DNA of 64,000 bases from Zymoseptoria tritici IPO323 (Eukaryota; Ascomycota; Dothideomycetes; Mycosphaerellales; Mycosphaerellaceae), in NCBI RefSeq assembly GCF_000219625.1, contig NC_018211.1:1-64000 (forward strand), read 5' to 3'. The notes beneath the pieces were generated by a model that had not been told where the DNA came from, ran no database searches, and saw only the letters and a program-made list of their open reading frames with translations. Made by a program: the position numbers and the translations under genes. Shown piece by piece: positions 23,483 through 33,347 of this stretch (position 1 is the stretch's first letter; every line of letters begins with the position of its first letter).

Positions 23483-23790
23483 GTAAGTAATTACTAAGGC
23501 GTTATCGTTAGTTAGTATACTAGACTAGCCTATTAGTAGTCTCTCTTTTAACTAGTTAGTTACTTAAGGGTTAATAAAAGGAATACTATAAAATATAGTT
23601 AGACTAGGAGTAGCTATAGTACCTTATATCGAGAGGCGCTTTATATAAGAGCGTAGGTCTATATCCTCCTCTTTAAAGATAGCTAAAAGAGTTAGTAGTA
23701 AGGGCTTAGAAGGGGCTTTAGTTTAGGCTAGGTGCAAAGGTAGACTAGCCTATATAAATAAGTATAATAAACCCCTAACCCTAAACCTAG
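23483..23790. repeat. Direct repeat R1, copy b
   Basis: Second copy of the repeat described at 14,999-15,310, same orientation. It too ends in telomere-like sequence (aaacccctaaccctaaacc). It is the last clearly RIPed repeat before the gene island; RIP signature fades out between 23,900 and 24,100. Confidence 0.85.
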
Positions 23791-23929
23791 TAGCTTTACG
23801 AGTAGCTACCCTTCTCTTTTATTCGAAGTCGAGCTTCTCTTAACTTCTCTTTCTCTCCCTTATAAGTATATTAATAGTCTAATACTAACGACACGTTCTA
23901 TCGTCTTACCTATGTTAGACTACGACGGT

Positions 23930-24118
23930 ATAAGACGGCGACAACGATACAAGATCGCGACGGTACAAGATCGCGATAGTACGAGACCGGGACGACGGTG
24001 CGAGATCGCGAGTGTACAAGATCGCGACAGTGCGAGACAGAGCGACGATCGTATAAGATCGCGACGACCGTGCGAGACGGTGACGACCGTGCGAGATCGC
24101 GACCGTGCGAGTGCGACG
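23930..24118. repeat. ~15-18 bp minisatellite, GATCGCGAC type
   Basis: Roughly ten imperfect tandem copies built on gtgcgagatcgcgac / gtacaagatcgcgac. Because the unit length is close to a multiple of three, it opens several overlapping frames on both strands, all rich in Arg/Ser/Asp. None is a credible gene. The array marks the boundary between the RIPed subtelomere and the gene island. Confidence 0.8.
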
Positions 24119-24269
24119 CAACACCTATCCTGCATACCTGAATGGCGCTTACGTTGGGAAACTCAATCGAAGCCCTCTTTGGGCAGGTATCGCCAATTTC
24201 GCGAGCGCATATCAGCCCTGGTACGCTTGTTAGGGCGGACACTACTTCCTGTATGCAGGATAGGTGTTG
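24119..24269. mobile_element. MITE-like element with perfect 19-bp inverted ends
   Basis: The left end CAACACCTATCCTGCATAC (24119-24137) is repeated perfectly in inverted orientation at 24251-24269. Total length is 151 bp with no coding capacity, the size and form of a miniature inverted-repeat transposable element. No clear target-site duplication flanks it, so it could also be a simple hairpin-forming inverted repeat. It sits exactly where RIP stops. Confidence 0.6.
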
Positions 24270-25013
24270 TAGTTCTGGGCCCATATTCTTCCTTCTTAAA
24301 GAGCGCCGAAGATGTACCTAGACAGGACGACACCTCCACAAACAAGGCAGTATCGGACCACCAACCCGGTATTTGCAGACTCGACACCCTGCTCGTGCTC
24401 TCGACTCTCGACACTAAATTAGCAACACCCTGCTCGTCATTTCCGGCAACTGCCTGACTTTGCACACCGCCTACGTGTTCCTGTCCGACATCGCGACATG
24501 GTCTCGAAAAGGATCCATGCTGCGCCGGCCATCGCCATTATCAAACAGATTGCACCTCCAGCGCGACAAGGGCCCCAAGCTCAAGAGGACCTTGTTGCGC
24601 CTGATGAATACCGACAATCGGCATCTGATCCCCTGCCTTTCGAGCCAGATTGTGCCCGTACGATCCCTGCGGCGGAGAAGAGGAGAAGGAGGAACTCGAC
24701 GGTATAAGGATACGTAGAATTCCCTCCTTCCGAGAGAGCATCAAAGGTCTGCTCTACAGTAATTCTTACTGTTACCCTCAATCTAGGAGGAGGAGGAGGA
24801 GGAGGAGGGGGAGGAGTGGGGCAGACCTCCGATTGCACCTTTGACATCCAGCGAGCTCTACAGAGAGAGGCGAATTCCCTCTATCACGAAAGGAATCCAA
24901 CCCGAGTCTTTGTCCAAGTGATTCATACTGCCGCCTCCCACGATATCTCTCATCCAAATCGCAAACTCACTCCCGCAAGAACCCTTGTCTACTCGGCAAA
25001 CTGTCCAACCAAC
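24270..25013. other. Upstream region of the first gene
   Basis: Normal dinucleotide composition. Contains an AGG microsatellite at about 24,786-24,812 and presumably the promoter of the secreted-protein gene that starts at 25,014. Overlapping open frames here lack recognisable features. Confidence 0.5.
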
Positions 25014-25374
25014 ATGAAGTACCTTACAACTCTCGCCGTCCTTGCGCTGTCTCTGGCGGGAACCTGCGCTGGTGACCCAGTATTCTGCTGCCAGGCCCCG
25101 GTGAAGCAGCCGTGCAGCGGGTACGGAAACTCAATTTGTGTAAGTTGTTCATGGCATCAACACTTCCCGGGGAGGCAAGTACAAGTCTTGCTCACGACAA
25201 AAAACTGCTGGCTTACTCGTTTTGTCTTCTGTTCAGTGCGCTGCCCCCAAATACAACAACTGTGTTCATCAAAGAATCTTCAAACACCCGTACGCAGTGG
25301 ATGCAGTCACCAACGAGGAGGGACCTCTCGTGGTACACTGCTCCGGTAACGGCATCCTTCACTGTCTCAAGTAA
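25014..25374 (+). CDS. Small secreted cysteine-rich protein 1 (effector-like)
   Basis: Two exons, 25014-25139 and 25237-25374, joined over a 97-bp intron (GTAAGT..TTCAG, phase 0) give 87 residues. Residues 1-20 (MKYLTTLAVLALSLAGTCAG) form a clear secretion signal. The mature part of about 67 residues has eight cysteines in the order CC-C-CC-C-C-C, suggesting four disulphides and an apoplastic location. The intron falls exactly between two Cys codons. A relative with the same first-exon length (42 codons), cysteine order and intron position lies at 27,313-27,665 in opposite orientation. The cysteine order is not that of hydrophobins. Function is unknown; small size, secretion, cysteines and position next to the subtelomere suggest an effector or antimicrobial role (inference). 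The start is supported by the signal peptide and the conserved exon length. Confidence 0.8.
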
Positions 25375-27312
25375 TGCTGGAGGGCGGAGGTCGAGCTGGA
25401 ATTCTGGAATACAATGTTGCGATCTGACTCGTGGGAGACCCACAGCCACTCATTTCTTAAGCGGAACGACAAGAGTGATCACTAGGCGGCGTGATCAGGA
25501 ACGACATGATCAGTTTGATCAGGACAATCCACATATCGAAACCGAAGAAGAAGATCAACAACAACCAAGTCATTCGTCTCGATTCCTCACATTTTCGATT
25601 CCTCACATTGTCCCTCTCCTTTTCTCGACCCAAAGACTATAGAAGGAAGCATCGCAAGGGAAACTAACAAGAAGCAACGAGAACCAGAAGTCCCTCGAAG
25701 TCAAGAAGACTGGTTGCGATATGAACGAAATGGTCTGGGTTTTGTACTCGAATCCGGCATGCGATACAACATCTGTGATGCCAGACCAGACGGTTCACGG
25801 GGACGACTAATGGAGCCCATCAGACTTTTCCAATCTCCGCTTCCACAGCACATGGGCCATCTGTGGGTGCGGACATCATCGAATCCACAGTTCATCAGAG
25901 ACACACCGATCGTCGGTCACAATGATTGCATGATTTGTAAGAATAGGCTGCTAGCGATGCCGGCGTCTATCGGCGTTGAAGGAGGTTTGAGACGAGCAAT
26001 GTACGGACCTGTCCTGTCCGAGGACTCGCATTATCATGGCTAATCGGACGGGAAATCGATCTTTCATCTATCTGTGGCCGAATGAGCATAGGATAGAATT
26101 CTTGCTATTCTGCATGTTAATTCCCAAGTCGTGGGTGCGAGTCTGGGTATGAAGCCGGACCGTCTGAGGAGAGCACATTCTGGGAAAGCAGCATTGCGTT
26201 CGGCAAACCCGCAAGAGTGGCTTCACCGGACTGCGAATCCACTCCCACTGCTGGTTCGAATAGCAGCTATGACAGAGAGGAGTTGATTCGAGTAGTAGAC
26301 CTGTGGCCGACACAGATGCCGTACGGACAGTGCACACTTGCTCGAACGAAAGAATTGCGAAGCACTATCTGCGCTAGCATGACTATAAGATACCTTCCGC
26401 CTTGACAAAACATTACAAAAGCGGTACCCATCGAACACCAATACGAACAAAAAAGAACCCGATCCTCAAACATCGATCGTTCACGAGCGTCCTCCACCTC
26501 CATCTCGCTTCCGCTTCAAAATCCGAGTCGCTTCATTGGTCCCGCTCTGCTCTGCTACCAGTCCCAGTCGACTCGCTGTTTCGACGAAGGCGCCGTAACA
26601 ACGCCACGAAAATAGTTCTGTACACCTGTCTCCTTCTCGAAAGTAGTCCAATACCACTCGAAGGCGATGGCCAATTGGTCATTCCGCGAAAGATCCGGAA
26701 GCTTGGGGAGTGTTGCCGTTCGTCGTCCGGCCCGCTGTAGCGTCCTAGATAGTTGAGAATGTATGGGAAGCTGATGCAGCATGTTGCTCCGGTGCCGTTT
26801 GTTCTTCATCCGCGCTGGCGTTGATGGGCTGTCCTGCTGCCAGCGCTTGTGGGACAGAGTTCGCCGCCGACTCATGTCGCGACCCAGCTGCCGTCGCTTG
26901 TTGAATCGCATTCTGACTCAAACGTCCACGGCACGTTCTATTAGTCTATCGACCACGGATTTTCGGTCGCTGGCGCTCAGAGGATCCTAGCTGCGTCGCT
27001 CGGCCGTAGACACATAGAGCTTGCGATAATGCCAATACTATTCAGCCTAACGAAGCAACCAACAGGTCGAAGGACATTCGGAAGCGACGTAAGAAGCGGC
27101 ATACGTTTGGTAAGTACGAGCTGGAACCGCGATAACATTTGAAGGGCCACAACGGCGCCAGTCCATTGCCGCCCTTTCGGGTATCTCGACTTTCGCACCG
27201 CCGTCCACAAGTTCCCCGACATCGACCTCGTCTGCTTAGCTCTCACTCTACTCCGCTACTGATTTGTGAAAATTCCGCACCAGCGAAGAGTCGCCGCCGG
27301 CGGTGTCGACAA
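25375..27312. other. Gap between the two secreted-protein genes
   Basis: About 1.9 kb of normal composition. Candidate frames are weak: a 109-codon frame at 25,714-26,043 (+) and a 73-residue frame ending at 26,555 (minus; QLAIAFEWYWTTFEKETGV). Neither has a recognisable domain or convincing context. I see no third copy of the cysteine-rich family here. Confidence 0.4.
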
Positions 27313-27665
27313 TCAGCGAGCCCCACAGTAAAACAGGCCATGACCGCCACCGTATGGCCCTCTGCCACACACGCGGGGCTCGACTGGAACGCTGCTAGGA
27401 TCGATGAAGGCCTGAATCTCGAAGTAGCCATTGTATGGCCCATTGTAATCTCCACAGTCATTCCCGTTGGAACCTGGATCGCACTTCATCGGCGTTGGTT
27501 AGCGAGGCTTCGGTGAAACACCCTTCGGGGAGAACGTACGCAGACCACACCGCCAGGACATGCTGCCTGCACCGGGTACGCGTAGTTCTCGCAGCACTTC
27601 GGTTGGTCTGGGATTTGGGCTGCCGCGAGCGACGCGGCAGCGAGGGCGAGTGTGATGAGCTTCAT
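27313..27665 (-). CDS. Small secreted cysteine-rich protein 2 (effector-like)
   Basis: Minus-strand exons 27540-27665 and 27313-27483 with a 56-bp intron (GTACGT..GAAG, branch site GCTAAC) encode 98 residues. The signal peptide is MKLITLALAAASLAAA. The mature protein has eight cysteines in the order CC-C-CC-C-C-C, as in the gene at 25,014. Exon 1 is exactly 126 bp in both, ends on a Cys codon, and exon 2 opens with Cys. Outside the cysteines the two proteins are strongly diverged; the second half here is rich in Gly and Tyr (NGPYNGYFEIQ, GRGPYGGGHG). The two genes face each other across 1.9 kb, as after an inverted duplication. Function is unknown; a secreted, disulphide-stabilised protein acting outside the cell is the reasonable inference. 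Confidence 0.8.
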
Positions 27666-28269
27666 GTCGGAAGCGGTCTTGGTGCAGCTTAATTGCGGTG
27701 CCGGGAATGAGAGTCGGCTTGTTGTTGCTGCTGATGAGAGTCGGTTGGTGTTATTGCTGGTGCTGGTGCTGCCGAACTTGAGCGTAGGCATACAAAATGC
27801 GCCGGACGGACGAAGGGTGATATGTATTCCACGCACCTGTGCAGACTGTACTCCAATGCCGCTACCTTCACTCTAGCATGCAACATCGGCAAACTAACCC
27901 GGGCATATGTCGGACCAGCTGCGATCCGCAATTGTGCCATGCTAGGTTACAGCGTATGAGCGCACTGGAGTGGCTGCCTCGTTTGCAGGCATGAGGGCAT
28001 GCCTAAGAACGGATTGGCTCATTACCCTGTTGTCCGGCTATGGAACCGCGGTCGAGACTGAACGGTGACCACTTGATTCAGCTCTCCTGCTGTTTGCTAC
28101 ACACTCGGGATCCCTGGAAGAAATTACGTGGGGCCGCGTGCGGTAGTTGGAGCTCGCTCGATCGACGATTGCGGGTGGCTACGATCTGCAGTGAGAAGGC
28201 AGCGTCAAAGGCTGGCTACCTTTCCCGAAGCTCTATCGATCAGTGTAATAACGATCTCGCCATTACGTT
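27666..28269. other. Promoter side of secreted protein 2 and 3' side of esterase
   Basis: About 600 bp without a supported gene. It must hold the promoter and 5' UTR of the minus-strand secreted-protein gene and the terminator of the esterase. A run of tgctg/tgttg triplets at 27,720-27,770 is low-complexity. Confidence 0.5.
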
Positions 28270-29995
28270 CTACGTACACACCTCGAGTACCTCCCGCCAC
28301 CTCGCAAGCGTCTTCTCCCCGATGGCCTCCGCAAGCGTTGCACGTCTGCCTCCGCGACCGAAGTTCTCGTACGTGTACACCGGGCCCATCTCTTCACTCC
28401 CAGCAACAAACTCCTCCCACTTCAGCTCGCCGTAGCAGAAATCCGTCCAATCCTCCTGGAGCTGTTTGACCGGTGGATCATACTCCTCGCGGTGCTCCGG
28501 CGGGACCAAATCGCCCGCAACGTCAAACACGAGCAAGTCAGCCAAAGCGTGGTGAGCCTTTCGGTAGCCCAACGGCCATCCCGAGTGTGGGTTTGTGACT
28601 TGGAGGTTCCAGACGAAGATCTTTCCATGTTCATGCCTTTTCGCGATGAGAATTGGAGGGATTTTGAAGATCACGTCGGCGGCGAGTTCAGCGCAGCTTT
28701 GCAGGTCCTCAGCCCGCAACTCGGTTCGTGCATTTTCGAGATTGTACGCCTTCAAGACGCCAGGTTGGAACAGAGCGTCGGAGCCGCTGACAATGCCAGA
28801 GGTGGAGAAGAAGTCTTCAAGGACGCCTCGCATGCCGCTGTCGGTGTAGGGCTGGCGTGAACCAAGCACGGCATATGTCAAGTCCTCCTGCGACGTTGTC
28901 AGTATTGCGCATTTGCAATGCGTGAAAGCTCGCGGCAGCATCCTACTTCAAAAGTCGTCCACCCAATCATCAGATCGGGGATGTCATGCACGTTCTGGTG
29001 CGTTTGAAAGTCGCCGCTTTTGATCCACTCCCCATCAATGTATGGGTGATGGGCTCCACTGGACATTGCAATGAGGTCGTCTGAAGTGAGATTTTGCACA
29101 TCTTTAACATCACGCCCAGCTTTGTCGGCGATGGTGTCGAAGATCTTCTGGTGCCTGTCAAGTGGCAGTGCACCCAGCGCCAGAGCTGTGCCGCTGCTCA
29201 GGATCGCTCTCCGGAACTTCCTCTTGGGAAAGATGGCTTGCCAGTGACAGGAAGCTCCGCCAGCACTTCCGCCAGCAATGGTGACGTTCTCGGGATCACC
29301 ACCAAAGCCAGCAATGAACTTGCAGACCCATTCCAGTGCCGTGCGTTGATCATGGAGACCATAATTACCCTCTGCTTCGCCGTGAGACTTGTTGAATGAT
29401 GTGAGCTCTTTTGATGCGAGGAAGCCAAAGGGCCCAAGGCGGTAATTGATGTTGACGACGACCAGCGGTTTGCCACGAGCGACCATACGGCGTATGAGAT
29501 TAGTTGGATCCGATATCTCTCGGCCGGTGACTTGAATTCCGTTCCCTCCACTGACGAACGCTCCTCCGTGGATGTACACGAGCACAGGTACCGGCTTTGT
29601 GGAAGCGAGGATCGGTGCCGGCGCGGAGACGTTGAGGTTCAAGCAGTTCCATTCGTCGTATGTCGTTGGTGGAAGGGTAGGATGGTCTGCAGGAATCGGA
29701 CCAGTCCAAAATGGTGGGAATGGAAGTGACGTTGGCTGCGGACAGAAGGGCCTGCGCGTAGTTCATTAGTTCTACAGTGATGAACAAGGAACAAAGAACT
29801 TGGATACCCAGGTTGAGTTGCATCGAATGGTTGCTTTGGTAGCTCAGTGCGGAGAACGGATTGCCGGAACCTCGCTGGTATGTCTGCGAAGGGTATTCCT
29901 CGGAACTGGACAACATCGCTTCCTCTGACAATGCCTTCGATCTGGCCAAGACTAGGATGCTGATGTGTGTATGGCTGAATGAGTGGAGCGGCCAT
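28270..29995 (-). CDS. Type B carboxylesterase / lipase family protein
   Basis: Minus-strand exons 29808-29995, 28947-29751 and 28270-28887 (introns 56 and 59 bp, GTATCC..GCAG and GTAGGA..GCAG) give 536 residues, the usual length for the COesterase family (PF00135). Visible features: an N-terminal GIVRGSDVVQFRGIPFA block; EWNCLNLNVSAP (family EDCLxLNV); oxyanion-hole VYIHGGAF; VVVNINYRLGPFGFL; QRTALEWV; nucleophile elbow IAGGSAGG with catalytic Ser; and KAHHALADLLVF with the likely catalytic His. No secretion signal is seen at this ATG, so it may be cytosolic. It would hydrolyse carboxylic esters of unknown identity. It diverges from the sugar transporter at 30,906 across 910 bp. Unusual: the residue before the catalytic Ser is Gly instead of the common Glu (GESAG). 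Confidence 0.9.
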
Positions 29996-30905
29996 GATAG
30001 AAGTGTCGTGTGTGCTCGTGAACCGCCGTAGGGTGTGTACAACCGGGCAGGGGGCTTCTACTGTGTCTTTGATATATGTGTCCGTTCGTCCGATGCCAAT
30101 GGAAATGTATGAGGGCCAAGTCTCGCACTGGGCTAGACGTGAGAAATCGAACTGCCGTGCTGAAGAAGAAGGCCACGTTAACTGCCGTGCAGACATGGCT
30201 GCTCGACCCCGGCCTCTGACGGCTAGAACTTACCTGATCCCGGCTCTTGACGCCTGACCCCGCAAGATAGGGCCAGCATTGCGAAAAGAAGCACGCCTTG
30301 GCACGCCCACGCGAAGGACAAGCATTCCCCATCCAGATCTCGCTACCAGATGGTCTGGCTCCTCTCGGTTAGAAGCAAATACGAGCTGTAGCGTGAGTCT
30401 TCTCACGCTAGGAGGACAGGGCTCCGACCGGGATATGGTGAGTTTCCCCGCAGTTTTCCCCAGAAACGTCCCCAGATTGGGGCAGTTTCGCCGGGTCTAG
30501 CCATTCTAGTAGTAGGATTGCCTCAAGGTTGCATGCGAACGTGAACCGGGTTGAAGAAGACGAAAGTGCCTGCAGCCACGCGGTCTTCAGGCAGGCCCAG
30601 TTCAGAGGCACTGCAGTGCAACCAAGTAACGCCACAAGATGGTATGAGCAACTGCCGCAGAAAGCTTGCTGCCCTGACTCTTGAGGAGATGTCCTTTGAC
30701 CGCCTCCTGTGGCTTGCAACGACCGCAGAGCCGATTCGGTAGTTCGCAATTGCATCCTGGTCGCTGGTATTCCTGTAGCGTCTGCAAGCTCGTGACCATT
30801 TCGCAGGGATTGATAAATATCCCATGGGTCGTCCTCTCTGGTTTCGAGGCCACTCACAACTCGAACGTCCTTCGAAGAATCTTCATCGAGAGCTTGCCCT
30901 TCAAG
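29996..30905. promoter_or_regulatory. Divergent promoter, esterase / sugar transporter
   Basis: The 910-bp interval separates the two divergent start codons, so both promoters must lie here. Apart from the strong palindrome at 30,389-30,410 I see no gene. Open frames on both strands (for example 30,408-30,950 minus) lack domains. Confidence 0.5.
30389..30410. promoter_or_regulatory. 9-bp perfect palindrome, possible regulator site
   Basis: TAGCGTGAG and CTCACGCTA flank a 4-bp spacer (TCTT). It lies about 390 bp from the esterase start and 500 bp from the transporter start. Such a dyad could bind a dimeric transcription factor and coordinate both genes. No known factor is claimed. Confidence 0.4.
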
Positions 30906-32677
30906 ATGTCTGAACGCCGCAAGGACACCGTGCTCTACACTCTGGTTCACAACCCACGCTTGGCGTGGTCAGGTATGTCATTTGGAATGGTTTGCGTTAA
31001 CCGCACCGGTCAAAACTGACCGCTCGTTCAAGGCCTCGCTCTCGCTCTCACGTTCTTTACCTTCGGCTTCGATGGAGGTGTCATCTCTGGTCTTCTGGCG
31101 ATGCCACCATTTGCTCAGAAATACGGCGACGGCACTGCACAGCTTGCTCCCGGTGTTCCTGCGCTGTCGTCTCAGGACCAGTCTCTGCTCGTTTCAGTCC
31201 CGAACTCTGGGTGTTTGCTGGGTCTCCCACTAGCGGCGTACCTTGGTGATCGAATCGGGAGGAAGAGAACGCTTCTCGTGGGTTGCGTGATCAACATTGC
31301 TGCGGCCATTCTCCAGGTTGTGGCTCCTAACATGGCCGCAATGGTTATCGGTCGATGGTTCACCAGTAAGTGACTCTGGCTCCTCAGCGCATTTTTTTCT
31401 CTACACGCTGCTTCTCTGCACGTAGGACCCGTCTGACGGCGAGCAGATGCGTCCATCTTCATCTTCATCACCATGGCTTCCACCCTCATGGCCGAGACCA
31501 GCCCACCAGCGATCCGTGGAATAATCACTGGCTTGTCCATCGTCCTAATCGATGCCTCGGCCATCCTGGCCACCGGAGTCAATTACGCTTTCAGCAAAGG
31601 CACCACGGCCAGGGCCTACCGTGTTCCCTTGTCCATTCAAATCATCTTCGGCTTCGTCATTCTGGTCTCGACTCTGTTCGTCTCAGACTCACCGTCCTTC
31701 TTCTTGACCAAGAGCAAAGACGTCGAAGCGTTGTCCGCACTTCGATTACTGCGACGCGGATACACCGAGACAGAGATCCTGGCCGAATTCGAAGACTTGA
31801 AGGCGCAGAAGGCCATTCGCGAGGAGACGGAGCAGGTTCCATTCAAAGCATTGTTCCAAGGCACCGACCTTCGCAGAACGCTCCTGGCCTTGTCGATCCC
31901 GAACATGCAGCAGATGTCCGGCATTGCATTTGCGACCAATTACGTCGTTGTCTTCCTTAGCACGATTGGCAGCACGGTCAGCCCATTTGTGCTATCGATG
32001 GTGGTCGCCCTACTTGCTTTTACCGGAGCTATCGTTGGATTGTTCCTCGTGGACAAGGTGGGACGGCGTGTCCTTGCGCTCACGTCCTTTAGCGCGCTCT
32101 TCGTCATCAACATGATCGTCGGTATTATGGGCTTCCTTCCGGTCACTAACCCCATGGTCCCTAAGGTCATCGCCGCTTTCTGCTGCATGTTCGGCTTCTT
32201 CTTTGCGGTCGGATTCGGTCCATTGACGTACGTTGTCGCCGCTGAGATGCCCACAGCTCGATTGCGCAACAGATCCAGCTCCTTCACATTCCTTACACTA
32301 GCCTGTTTTGCGACGGTGGTGACGTACGTCCTGCCATACATTGTCAACAAGGATGCGTAAGTTTGCCTCCAGTCTGCTGCACGCGGACCGCCAGAAATGA
32401 CATGTCGAACTCCGGCTAACGATGTGACAGAGCCGGTCTTGGTCCCAAAACCTACCTCATCTTCGCAGGGTGGATGGCAGGTTGCATCGCCGTCATCTAT
32501 GTGTATCTCCCAGAAACACAAGGACGCTCTCCAGCGGAGCTTGATGAGATGTTCGGCGCTGGGATTCCGGCGAGGCAGTTCAAGCATTATGTCTGTCAGG
32601 TCTCCGTTGATGCACACATCCTGGCGGAGAAGGAGGCGGCGGTCGAACAGGCTGTCACCATCGAGAGGAAGGAATGA
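30906..32677 (+). CDS. MFS sugar transporter
   Basis: Four exons (30906-30972, 31033-31365, 31447-32356, 32431-32677; introns 60, 81 and 74 bp) encode 518 residues, the usual size of the Sugar_tr family (PF00083) of the major facilitator superfamily, a plasma-membrane carrier with 12 helices. Family marks in order: TFGFDGGVISGLL in helix 1; the loop 2-3 motif GDRIGRKRT; an AETSPPAIRG block after helix 4; SDSPSFFL (PESPRWL equivalent); the second-half repeat VDKVGRRVL; FGFFFAVGFGPLTYVVAAEM; and LPETQGRSPAELDEMF (PETKGxxLEEID equivalent). The substrate is not predictable, but hexoses or a glycoside are likely. The adjacent divergent esterase suggests that a released product might be taken up by this carrier (inference). 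Intron 3 is assigned by frame and the PETQG exon. Confidence 0.9.
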
Positions 32678-33347
32678 TGGAGTTGAAGAAGACCAGATTT
32701 CATCAAGGATTCCGAAAAAGCACGGGAGTGTGCAAGACTTTGTATCGTATGCAACTATGCACTCGGGGCCTTTTGCCATCATCCGCCCTTTAGGCAGCAA
32801 CAGCGATTGGAGTCAGCCGTGTGAATGACAGAAATCCTCTTGTCATTCTTTGCGTCCTCATATCTGTCGCTTCAATGAAAAACTCGGGCTTCATCAGGAG
32901 CCCGCTGATCAGGACGAGCGGGCGGTGTCGACCAGTGAACTCGGTCGAGCGAGAATATGTGGGTGCCTGCAGTGTCAGCGTGGAGTACAGATGAGCCGCA
33001 AGGGAAACGAGCTAGGAGCGACAGCAGCATATCTGCCCATATTGTGGCAAGCATACTACAGCCAGCTCAAGCTGCATCGCTGTTACAAGCCTGATCCAAG
33101 AGGCGTGACCGGCTGACACGGCTGCGAAGGTTGATAATCGCTGCTCAAGCTTGCAATCTAGCACGTCGAATATCCAAGGGCACTGGTAGCGGAGGAATAG
33201 CATTTTCATTAATGCCTTCTGATCAAACAGATCAATCTGACCTTTCCTGTGCCGCACTCCCAAGTTCCATCCCTCACGACTTGGCAAACATCGCACAGCG
33301 CAGGTGGCGAGCCTCTTGCGTGCTGCGTCCCTCACGTCGCCTTCTCC
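32678..33347. other. Convergent 3' region, no gene seen
   Basis: About 670 bp between the ends of the transporter (+) and the DUF262 gene (-). Open frames here have no domain and overlap shadows of the neighbours. It presumably contains both terminators. Confidence 0.5.

Noticed and set aside
23910..24457. Several overlapping 70-180-codon frames on both strands
   Set aside because: They are generated by the GATCGCGAC minisatellite and the MITE-like palindrome.
25014..25374. Hydrophobin
   Set aside because: The cysteine order is CC-C-CC-C-C-C, not the hydrophobin C-CC-C-C-CC-C, and the protein is not markedly hydrophobic.
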